DNA of 5,459 nt from Prevotellaceae bacterium UBA2757 (GTDB lineage: Bacteria > Bacteroidota > Bacteroidia > Bacteroidales > Bacteroidaceae), in NCBI GenBank assembly GCA_002353215.1, contig DEJD01000068.1:3686-9144 (forward strand), read 5' to 3'. Numbering within the stretch: position 1 is the stretch's first letter; each line of letters opens with the position of its first letter. Below are positions 1-5,459 of this stretch, in pieces. The notes below the pieces were generated by a model. That model was not told the DNA's origin, made no database searches, and saw nothing but the letters and a program-made list of their open reading frames with translations. Made by a program: the position numbers and the translations under genes.

Positions 1-1772
1 TCTTCCTGCATCTGCTGGATAATCTTACCACCAGGACCGATTACAGCACCGATATATTCCTTAGGAATGATAATCTGTTCGATGCGTGGTACGTGTGGTT
101 TGAGTTCAGCACGTGGTTCAGAGATAGTCTTCATCATCTCGCCCATGATGTGTTCACGACCAGCCTTTGCCTGCATAAGAGCCTTTTCGAGGATCTCGTA
201 TGAAAGACCGTCGCACTTGATATCCATCTGAGTAGCTGTAAGACCGTTCTTTGTACCAGTAGTCTTGAAGTCCATATCTCCGAGGTGGTCTTCATCACCA
301 AGGATATCGCTAAGGATAGCGTACTTTTCTTCACCTGGGTTCTTGATGAGTCCCATTGCTATACCTGCAACAGGGTTCTTGATAGGCACACCGGCATCCA
401 TCAGTGCGAGAGTTCCGGCACAAGTAGTAGCCATAGAAGAAGAACCGTTAGACTCGAGGATGTCGCTTACCACACGGATTGTGTAAGGATAATCCTCAGG
501 AATCTGTCCCTTGATACCACGCCAAGCGAGGTGCCCGTGACCGATTTCGCGACGGCCTACACCGCGCTGAGCCTTTGCCTCACCAGTTGAGAATGGTGGG
601 AAGTTATAGTGAAGGAGGAACTTCATATAGTAGCGCTCGAGAGCACCGTCAACGAGTTTCTCGTCGAGTTTTGTTCCAAGGGTTGCAGTAGCAAGAGCCT
701 GTGTTTCACCACGAGTGAAGATAGCAGATCCGTGAGGTCCTGGCAGTGGATCTACTTCGCACCAGATAGGACGAATGTCTGTAGTCTTACGGCCGTCGAG
801 ACGGATACCTTCATCGAGGATGCAACGACGCATAGCATCGCGCTCCACATCATGGTAGTAGCGGTCAACGAGTGCGTACTTCTCTTCGAGTTCTTCCTCA
901 GTGAGGTCGCTGTGTGCAGCAGCATAAGCCTCCTTGTAGTCTTCGCGAATCTTCTCGAAAGCCTCTGCACGAGCGTGCTTTTCGAGAGCCTGCTTTGTTA
1001 CATCGTATGCTGGCTGGTAGCACTTGGCAGTGAGGTCAGCCTTCAGTTCATCGTCATTTACTTCATGGCAGTACTCACGTTTCACGTCAGTTCCGAGTTC
1101 CTTCATCAGTTCCTTCTGCAACTGACACTGTGGTTTGATAGCAGCATGAGCTGCCTTGAGAGCCTCGAGCAGATCCTGTTCGCTTACTTCCTTCATCTCA
1201 CCTTCAACCATCATGATATTTTCCTCGGTAGCACCTACCATAAGATCCATATCAGCCTGCTTGAGTTGTTCGTAAGTAGGGTTGATAACGAACTGTCCGT
1301 CGATACGAGCCACGCGAACTTCTGAGATTGGTCCTTCGAAAGGAATATCAGAACAAGCGAGAGCTGCACTGGCTGCGAAACCAGCTAAAGCATCGGGCAT
1401 ATCTATTCCGTCAGCTGAGAAAAGCATGACGTTGACATAAACCTCTGCATGGTAATTGGATGGGAACAGAGGGCGGAGTGCACGGTCAACAAGACGGCAT
1501 GTAAGGATTTCCTCGTCGCTTGCTTTGCCTTCGCGCTTTGTAAAACCTCCAGGGAAGCGGCCGTTAGCCGCATACTTCTCACGATACTCTACCTGGAGTG
1601 GCATAAAATCTGTTCCTGGTACGGCATCTTTGGCTGCACAAACAGTGGCGAGGAGCATAGTATTGCCCATACGGAGCATTACTGCACCATCCGCTTGCTT
1701 TGCGAGCTTTCCTGTCTCAATGCTGATTTCACGTCCATCAGGCAGTGAGACTTTCTTTGTAATTACGTTCAT
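1..1772 (-). CDS. pnp: Polyribonucleotide nucleotidyltransferase (PNPase), 3' end cut by window edge
   Basis: PNPase is a trimeric cytoplasmic 3'-to-5' exoribonuclease that uses phosphate to release nucleoside diphosphates in mRNA decay. The minus-strand frame is open from ATG at 1772 to the left edge (590 complete codons). The first RNase PH domain starts at residue 1. The central-channel loop, FFRR in E. coli, reads F77-T78-K79-R80 here. An all-helical linker lies near residues 150-300. The second RNase PH domain starts near RLDGRK (324-329). It carries the phosphate-binding SNGSSSMA (441-448) and [10 protein letters not shown], in which D493 and D499 match catalytic D486 and D492 of E. coli. 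A KH domain begins near residue 560 with its GPGG loop at 579-582. The rest of KH and the S1 domain, roughly 130-160 residues, lie outside. Codon use is strongly biased (CTC Leu, CGT Arg, ATC Ile), fitting high expression. No Shine-Dalgarno is seen. The frame is intact and identity is near certain. Confidence 0.97.
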   Translation of the reverse strand, partial: MNVITKKVSLPDGREISIETGKLAKQADGAVMLRMGNTMLLATVCAAKDAVPGTDFMPLQVEYREKYAANGRFPGGFTKREGKASDEEILTCRLVDRALRPLFPSNYHAEVYVNVMLFSADGIDMPDALAGFAASAALACSDIPFEGPISEVRVARIDGQFVINPTYEQLKQADMDLMVGATEENIMMVEGEMKEVSEQDLLEALKAAHAAIKPQCQLQKELMKELGTDVKREYCHEVNDDELKADLTAKCYQPAYDVTKQALEKHARAEAFEKIREDYKEAYAAAHSDLTEEELEEKYALVDRYYHDVERDAMRRCILDEGIRLDGRKTTDIRPIWCEVDPLPGPHGSAIFTRGETQALATATLGTKLDEKLVDGALERYYMKFLLHYNFPPFSTGEAKAQRGVGRREIGHGHLAWRGIKGQIPEDYPYTIRVVSDILESNGSSSMATTCAGTLALMDAGVPIKNPVAGIAMGLIKNPGEEKYAILSDILGDEDHLGDMDFKTTGTKNGLTATQMDIKCDGLSYEILEKALMQAKAGREHIMGEMMKTISEPRAELKPHVPRIEQIIIPKEYIGAVIGPGGKIIQQMQE

Positions 1773-1804
1773 CTTAAAAATTTATTGGTATAAAACATCT
1801 AAAC

Positions 1805-1821
1805 TCGTGCGAAAAGCACGA
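1805..1821 (-). promoter_or_regulatory. Stem-loop at the predicted 5' end of the pnp leader
   Basis: Read on the minus strand, TCGTGC and GCACGA form a perfect 6-bp stem around a 5-nt loop (TTTTC). A third copy of the half-site, at 1826-1831, can pair with 1816-1821 instead, around a 4-nt loop, so two alternative stems share one arm. If transcription starts about 6 nt after the -7 box (near 1825), the first stem lies within the first few bases of a leader of about 50 nt. A 5' terminal stem could protect the mRNA or be an RNase target. E. coli pnp is autocontrolled through a processed leader hairpin, but the mechanism here is inference. Confidence 0.5.
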
Positions 1822-1830
1822 AAAATCGTG

Positions 1831-1838
1831 CAAAGTTA
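1831..1838 (-). promoter_or_regulatory. Putative -7 promoter box of pnp (TAACTTTG)
   Basis: The minus strand reads TAACTTTG, an exact match to the Bacteroidota TAnnTTTG -7 element, and is followed by C as is often seen. It lies 58 bp upstream of the pnp ATG, giving a leader of about 50 nt. No good TTTG -33 element is seen at the usual spacing; that position overlaps the -7 box of the divergent gene. Confidence 0.6.
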
Positions 1839-1860
1839 CCTAAATTCCATTAATTTATCG

Positions 1861-1868
1861 TAATTTTG
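1861..1868 (+). promoter_or_regulatory. Putative -7 promoter box of the lipoprotein gene (TAATTTTG)
   Basis: TAATTTTG is an exact TAnnTTTG match on the plus strand, 20 bp before the ATG at 1889, which implies a very short leader of about 12-16 nt. No strong -33 TTTG is present; the expected position falls around 1837-1841, next to the pnp -7 box. The leader has no Shine-Dalgarno sequence, as is usual in this phylum. Confidence 0.5.
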
Positions 1869-1888
1869 CATCAAAATAAATACACATT

Positions 1889-3043
1889 ATGAATAAAATA
1901 ACATTTTTTATAGCAATAGCATCAATTATAAGTGCTTGTAGCGGAAACAAAACACACAATATAAGTGGTAAAATAGAAAATGCAGCGGACTCAATGCTGT
2001 ATGTCGAAGCATCAACTCTCGAAGGCATCAAAACAGTGGATTCTGTACGACTGAAGTCAGACGGAGACTATGCTTTTTCTGTTGAAGCTCCGAAGGAAAG
2101 TCCTGAATTCTATAGTCTGCGAATAGGCAACGAACGGATACCGTTCTCTATCGACAGCACAGAACAGGTAATCATTACGTCCTCCCTACCCGATTTCAGT
2201 ACGAATTACGAGGTAGAAGGAAACGAAAGTTCGAAGAAGATCAAGGAGATGTACGGGATGCAGATGAAACTGCAAAAGCAGATAATCGACTTGGAACAAA
2301 ACAAGGATATGTTTCCTGGAGATATATTGGATAGCATCAACAGCCTTATTGCTTCATACAAGGAAACCGTAAAGGAGAAATACATCTACCCCAACCCGGC
2401 GAACGCTTCAGCTTATTACGCTGTTTGTCAGTCGCTCACCGACCTGCAGGGCACATGGTTTCTGTTCAATCCCCTAACCGATAGAAACGATGTTAAAGCA
2501 TACGCTGCAGTAGCTACTGCATGGGATTGCTACTACCCGGATGCAGACCGAACAATTCAGATTTGCAATGCTGCAATCAAGGGACTTGACAACACATCAA
2601 CAAAGAAAGCTGAACCAATAACGAATATAGGTGGCAAGACAGTTGAGGAAACAGGAATCATCGATGTGGAACTGCCTGACATCAAGAATAACATCAGGAA
2701 GTTGAGTTCACTCAAAGGAAAAGTAGTTATGCTTGACTTCACTGTATTCGGCGCACCAGATTCACCTGAGAGGACTCGAGTACTACGCACTCTGTACGAC
2801 AAATTTTCAAGTCGCGGATTTGAAATATACCAAGTGGGACTCGACGACGATATTCATTTCTGGAAATCTTCTGTAGAATACCTGCCGTGGATATCAGTAC
2901 ACGAGACAAACGGTATGGCCACGAATGCATATGCCGTAAGTTCTGTACCTACATTTTTCCTTATAAACCGCGAAAATGAAATTGTCCTCCGATCCGACTT
3001 CATGAAAGGGTCGTTGGAGGACAATATAGAGAAGTTGTTGTAA
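1889..3043 (+). CDS. DUF4369-type lipoprotein with a cysteine-less thioredoxin-like (TlpA/AhpC) domain
   Basis: This 384-residue protein has a lipoprotein signal peptide: K3, a hydrophobic core at 5-13, and lipobox I14-S15-A16-C17. Residues after the Cys are SGNK, without the acidic stretch that sends Bacteroidota lipoproteins to the surface, so a periplasm-facing location is inferred. Residues 22-110 resemble the beta-rich DUF4369 domain (HNISGKIENAADSMLYVEA). A charged helical stretch follows at 115-166. Residues 265-384 form a TlpA-like thioredoxin fold: KGKVVMLDF (276-284), a beta-alpha-beta core, and the cis-proline motif SVPTFFLIN (352-360, P354). The usual WCxxC position reads G288-A289-P290-D291-S292, so both redox cysteines are missing. 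The remaining Cys residues (180, 214, 226) lie outside this domain. Thiol-disulfide exchange is therefore unlikely; a binding or structural role is possible. Only this ATG yields the signal peptide. The gene is monocistronic, divergent from pnp. The exact function is unknown. Confidence 0.88.
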   Translation: MNKITFFIAIASIISACSGNKTHNISGKIENAADSMLYVEASTLEGIKTVDSVRLKSDGDYAFSVEAPKESPEFYSLRIGNERIPFSIDSTEQVIITSSLPDFSTNYEVEGNESSKKIKEMYGMQMKLQKQIIDLEQNKDMFPGDILDSINSLIASYKETVKEKYIYPNPANASAYYAVCQSLTDLQGTWFLFNPLTDRNDVKAYAAVATAWDCYYPDADRTIQICNAAIKGLDNTSTKKAEPITNIGGKTVEETGIIDVELPDIKNNIRKLSSLKGKVVMLDFTVFGAPDSPERTRVLRTLYDKFSSRGFEIYQVGLDDDIHFWKSSVEYLPWISVHETNGMATNAYAVSSVPTFFLINRENEIVLRSDFMKGSLEDNIEKLL

Positions 3044-3067
3044 GTTAGGAGTTAGGAGTTAGGAGTT
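3044..3067. repeat. Tandem 7-mer repeat GTTAGGA (three copies plus GTT)
   Basis: Three perfect head-to-tail copies of GTTAGGA plus a partial fourth begin right after the TAA stop of the lipoprotein gene. The array is non-coding and lies between two convergent genes. It resembles the short intergenic tandem repeats that I recall from Bacteroidales genomes, but I could not check this. Confidence 0.9.
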
Positions 3068-3068
3068 T

Positions 3069-3084
3069 CGATATAACGATATAA
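3069..3084. repeat. Tandem 8-mer repeat CGATATAA (two copies)
   Basis: Two perfect copies of CGATATAA, continued by CGACAT as a degenerate third unit, start one base after the 7-mer array. Two unrelated short-unit repeats side by side are more than expected by chance in an 80-bp gap. Function is unknown; replication slippage is a likely origin. Confidence 0.75.
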
Positions 3085-3111
3085 CGACATGTCGATGTCA
3101 CGAAAAAAAAA
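3085..3111. other. Palindrome, weak hairpin and A9 tract in the convergent gap
   Basis: CGACATGTCG (3085-3094) is a perfect 10-bp palindrome. GACAT/ATGTC (3086-3099) can also form a weak 5-bp hairpin with loop GTCG. A run of nine A follows at 3103-3111. On the minus strand this gives a T9 tract 12 nt past the mannose-1-phosphate guanylyltransferase stop, but no stem precedes it. On the plus strand the hairpin is followed by A, not T. Neither direction therefore has a canonical intrinsic terminator. Confidence 0.5.
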
Positions 3112-3123
3112 CAGCGATTCTAA

Positions 3124-4215
3124 CTATACATACTCTGTTCCGAGGTCGAGTTGTGCGGTATTAACAAAACTGCGGATGATATTCTGATCATCACGCTTGC
3201 AGACAAGGATGACATTTCCTTCCTCTGCAACTACGTAATCGGAGAGTCCCTGAAGCACAGCCACATGTCCGTCAGGCAGACGAACCAGACAGTTGTCACA
3301 ATCGTAAAGTACTGCTTTCGAGTTGTTCACCAGAGCATTTCCCTGGTTGTCGGTATCCATGAAATTATAAACGTTCTCCCAGGTACCGAGGTCTGCCCAA
3401 CCGAAGTGGCACAACATCACATCTACATTCTCCACCTTTTCGAGTACTGTTTCTTCAAGAGCCATATTAGGCAGTTTTGAATACAGTTCAGTAACTTCCT
3501 CCTTGATATTTATACCTGTAGAGTAATGAACAAGGAGTTCTTCGATGATATCATTATAGAAACCAGACACCTCATTAATAGCTTTAAGAAAAGCTTTTGC
3601 AGACCAGATATAAATACCGGTATTCCACAGAAACTCCCCACTCTCATAGAAGATTTTAGCAAATTCCTCCTGTGGTTTTTCGGTAAATGTCTGAACTGTG
3701 AAAATATTCTGAGACATCTTCGACGACATCTGGATATATCCGTATGTGGTATCAGGTCTGGTAGGTTTCACGCCAAGTGTAAGCAGGCGCTGATGGCGAT
3801 GAGCATAGTCGAGTCCCAAGAGAACTTCGTCAGAGAACACACCATTCTGCATGTCTGTTATATTCTGGTCGCTTGGACTAATAACAAGTACACCATTCGG
3901 ATTTCTCCTTGACACTTCAGCTGAAGCCCATGTAACAGGTGGTACGGTATTACGACGGATTGGTTCAAGCAACAGATTCCCCTCAGTCAACTCCGGCAAC
4001 TGCTGACGTACCAAATCAGCATATTCCTGATTAGTTGTAACGAGGATATTATCCGCATCTATAAATTTACGGTAACGCTTGTATGTTGTTTGCAAAAGTG
4101 TTTCACCTGTACCGAGCAAATCAATAAACTGCTTCGGTTTGCTTTGACGACTGACTGGCCAAATTCGAGACCCCACTCCACCTGCTAAGATTACACAATA
4201 AAAATTTTTATCCAT
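3124..4215 (-). CDS. manC: Mannose-1-phosphate guanylyltransferase (GDP-mannose pyrophosphorylase), single-domain form
   Basis: This cytoplasmic enzyme joins mannose-1-phosphate and GTP to give GDP-mannose, the precursor of mannose and, via later enzymes, fucose in polysaccharides and glycoproteins. The 363-residue protein shows the nucleotidyltransferase signature LAGGVGSRIWP (10-20) with SRQSKPKQF (22-30, probable catalytic K28). It also has LLEPIRRNTVPP (82-93), SPSDQN (113-118), TTYGYIQ (156-162), FTEKP (177-181), NTGIY (198-202) and WADLGTW (273-279). The length matches the short form without the C-terminal phosphomannose isomerase cupin of about 470-residue bifunctional enzymes. NTVPP and SPSDQ differ mildly from the NTAPA and SPSDH common in the family. 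Residues 290-363 probably form the C-terminal left-handed beta-helix. The stop is TAG. The gene is alone, divergent from the ABC-F gene, with no sugar gene next to it. The symbol follows usage for this activity. Confidence 0.93.
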   Translation of the reverse strand: MDKNFYCVILAGGVGSRIWPVSRQSKPKQFIDLLGTGETLLQTTYKRYRKFIDADNILVTTNQEYADLVRQQLPELTEGNLLLEPIRRNTVPPVTWASAEVSRRNPNGVLVISPSDQNITDMQNGVFSDEVLLGLDYAHRHQRLLTLGVKPTRPDTTYGYIQMSSKMSQNIFTVQTFTEKPQEEFAKIFYESGEFLWNTGIYIWSAKAFLKAINEVSGFYNDIIEELLVHYSTGINIKEEVTELYSKLPNMALEETVLEKVENVDVMLCHFGWADLGTWENVYNFMDTDNQGNALVNNSKAVLYDCDNCLVRLPDGHVAVLQGLSDYVVAEEGNVILVCKRDDQNIIRSFVNTAQLDLGTEYV

Positions 4216-4236
4216 AGTATTAGCTTGAAAACGTTG

Positions 4237-4267
4237 CTAATTTATACATAAAAACGAACGCATGCAA
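4237..4267 (-). promoter_or_regulatory. Putative promoter of the mannose-1-phosphate guanylyltransferase gene
   Basis: The minus strand reads TTG (4267-4265), then 20 nt, then TAAATTAG (4244-4237), one mismatch from TAnnTTTG at nearly the expected spacing. It ends about 21 bp before the ATG at 4215, leaving a short leader without a Shine-Dalgarno sequence. The match is imperfect in an AT-rich region, so the call is tentative. Confidence 0.3.
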
Positions 4268-4280
4268 GTATTTATTGCAT
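4262..4280. promoter_or_regulatory. Inverted repeat ATGCAA-N7-TTGCAT, possible operator
   Basis: A perfect 6-bp inverted repeat with a 7-nt spacer lies in the divergent gap and overlaps the putative -33 element of the minus-strand promoter. The left arm is also part of the GCATGC palindrome at 4260-4265. Half-sites 13 bp apart centre to centre would fit a dimeric regulator. No protein partner can be named. Confidence 0.35.
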
Positions 4281-4319
4281 TTTTCACATGTTCTAACTTA
4301 TATTTTCACACTTTTCTCG

Positions 4320-4327
4320 TAACTTCG
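4320..4327 (+). promoter_or_regulatory. Putative -7 promoter box of the ABC-F gene (TAACTTCG)
   Basis: TAACTTCG differs by one base from TAnnTTTG and lies 17 bp before the ATG at 4345, which implies a leader of about 10-12 nt. The -33 region (around 4297-4301) has no clear TTTG. The layout matches that of the lipoprotein gene in this window. Confidence 0.4.
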
Positions 4328-4344
4328 CGCATATTTTAAAACTC

Positions 4345-5459
4345 ATGGTTTCGATAAATAATTTAAAAGTAGAATTTGGAGCTGAACCGTTGTTTACGGA
4401 TGTAAGCTTTGTAATCAACCCGAAAGACCGCATAGCACTGGTAGGAAAAAACGGTGCCGGAAAGTCCACTATGCTGAAGATAATAGCAGGACTGCAGCAA
4501 CCTACCAGTGGTGAAGTGGCACGACAGAAAGACATAACCATCGGTTATCTGCCACAGGTTATGGTGCTGAGCGACGAACGAACCGTATTGGAAGAGGCTG
4601 AAACTGCTTTCGCACATATCACGAAGTTGAAGGAACACCTTGACGACTTGAATCGTCAGCTTAGTGAACGCACTGATTATGAAAGCGAAGAATACATGCA
4701 ACTCGTAGAACAGTTCAGTCATGAGAATGATCGTTACACGATGATTGGCGGTGAAAACTACCAGGCAGAGATGGAACGGACACTCATCGGACTAGGATTC
4801 CAACATAGCGATTTCAACCGACCCACGAAGGAATTTTCAGGTGGATGGAGAATGCGTATAGAACTGGCTAAGCTGCTGATGCTTAAACCCGACCTGTTGC
4901 TTCTTGACGAACCTACCAACCACCTCGACATCGGTTCTATTCAGTGGTTGGAACAGTTCCTGCAGAATCGTGCCAATGCCGTAGTACTTGTCAGTCACGA
5001 CCGCGCGTTTATAAATAATGTAACAAACAGAACCATCGAAATCAGTTGCCATCGCATCAACGACTACAAGGTGAAGTACGATGAATACGTAAAACTGAGA
5101 GCTGAACGACGTGAGGCACAAATCCGTGCATACGAAAACCAACAGAAAGAGATAGCTGATATAAAAGCTTTTATCGAAACCTTTAGATACAAACCGACAA
5201 AATCCAATCAGGTGCAGTCTCGTATCAAACAACTCGAGAAGATTGTACCTATTGAGATAGACGAGATAGACACATCTCAGTTGCATCTGAAATTCCCTCC
5301 CTGTCTGCGTTCAGGCGACTACCCTGTTATCTGCAAGGATGTAGCAAAGAGTTATAAGCGACAGATATTCCATGATGTCAATCTCACCATCAAACGAGGT
5401 GAGAAGGTTGCCTTCGTAGGAAATAACGGTGAGGGAAAATCAACACTCGTAAAATGTAT
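4345..5459 (+). CDS. ABC-F family ATPase (ribosome-associated), 3' end cut by window edge
   Basis: ABC-F proteins have two ATPase domains in one chain, no membrane segments, and act on the ribosome near the E site rather than in transport. The frame is open from ATG 4345, the first in-frame ATG after a stop at 4294, to the window end (371 complete codons). Domain 1 has Walker A GKNGAGKST (34-42), Q-loop Q71, a charged arm-like insert (about 85-145), signature FSGGWRMR (164-171), Walker B LLLLDEPTNHLD (184-195) and H-switch SHD (217-219). The charged helical linker (about 245-302), the P-site tRNA interaction motif region, contains RYKPTKSNQVQSRIKQLEK. Domain 2 begins near 310 and is cut just after its Walker A GNNGEGKST (359-367). 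The GGWRMR signature and linker resemble the YheS/Gcn20-like branch. About 270 residues are probably missing. A housekeeping translation factor is likelier than a resistance protein, but the subfamily is inferred. Confidence 0.93.
   Translation, partial: MVSINNLKVEFGAEPLFTDVSFVINPKDRIALVGKNGAGKSTMLKIIAGLQQPTSGEVARQKDITIGYLPQVMVLSDERTVLEEAETAFAHITKLKEHLDDLNRQLSERTDYESEEYMQLVEQFSHENDRYTMIGGENYQAEMERTLIGLGFQHSDFNRPTKEFSGGWRMRIELAKLLMLKPDLLLLDEPTNHLDIGSIQWLEQFLQNRANAVVLVSHDRAFINNVTNRTIEISCHRINDYKVKYDEYVKLRAERREAQIRAYENQQKEIADIKAFIETFRYKPTKSNQVQSRIKQLEKIVPIEIDEIDTSQLHLKFPPCLRSGDYPVICKDVAKSYKRQIFHDVNLTIKRGEKVAFVGNNGEGKSTLVKC

Noticed and set aside
609..1325. A 238-codon open frame on the plus strand, antisense to pnp
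   Set aside because: It lies wholly inside conserved pnp codons. Its Leu/Val/Ser/Phe-rich, low-complexity translation is what the reverse complement of biased codons (CTC, GAG, AAG) gives. No domain is recognisable.
1769..1798. A 9-codon upstream frame (MFYTNKFLR) in the pnp leader whose TGA overlaps the pnp ATG
   Set aside because: The stop-start overlap would suit translational coupling, but the frame is tiny, AT-rich, has no ribosome binding signal, and is easily expected by chance.
1456..1863. Plus-strand open frames running through the pnp start into the intergenic gap
   Set aside because: They overlap the conserved N-terminus of PNPase in antisense and lack any domain or promoter; the extension into the gap is only lack of a stop.
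3526..3912. A 128-codon plus-strand open frame opposite the mannose-1-phosphate guanylyltransferase gene
   Set aside because: It overlaps conserved enzyme motifs on the other strand and its translation shows no recognisable domain.
4268..4290. Inverted repeat followed by T5 on the plus strand as a terminator
   Set aside because: No gene is transcribed toward it on the plus strand, the stem is A/T-rich and only 6 bp, and the T tract is short; an operator is a better though still weak reading.
4837..5286. A 149-codon minus-strand open frame opposite the ABC-F gene
   Set aside because: The plus strand here holds the ABC-F signature, Walker B, H-switch and linker in one frame; the minus frame is its shadow.

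Overview
The window looks like chromosomal DNA from a Bacteroidota (Bacteroidales) bacterium, most likely a Prevotella/Bacteroides relative. Three things point there. Promoter-like TAnnTTTG boxes sit in the gaps in front of the genes. None of the starts has a clear Shine-Dalgarno sequence. There is also a lipoprotein of the DUF4369-plus-thioredoxin-fold type that is abundant in this phylum. The species assignment is inference.

Layout: (1) positions 1-1772, minus strand, the first 590 codons of pnp (polynucleotide phosphorylase), cut by the left edge inside the KH domain. (2) 1773-1888, a compact divergent control region with two back-to-back -7 boxes and a hairpin at the start of the pnp leader. 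(3) 1889-3043, plus strand, a 384-residue lipoprotein with a C-terminal TlpA-like fold whose CxxC site has become APDS. (4) 3044-3123, a convergent gap with two adjacent short tandem repeats (7-mer and 8-mer), a small palindrome and an A9 tract. (5) 3124-4215, minus strand, a stand-alone mannose-1-phosphate guanylyltransferase. (6) 4216-4344, a second divergent control region with an inverted repeat. (7) 4345-5459, plus strand, the first 371 codons of an ABC-F ATPase, cut by the right edge at its second Walker A motif.

The four genes alternate in strand (-, +, -, +), so no two are co-transcribed and no operon links them. Their roles are separate: RNA turnover (pnp), an envelope protein of unknown role, GDP-mannose supply for surface glycans, and ribosome-associated translation (ABC-F). 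No mobile element, CRISPR array, tRNA or rRNA was seen.

I see no convincing new multi-gene system. The best leads are the cysteine-less thioredoxin-fold lipoprotein, the near-symmetrical overlapping divergent promoters in front of pnp, the alternative hairpins at the pnp 5' end, and the paired microsatellites between the convergent genes.
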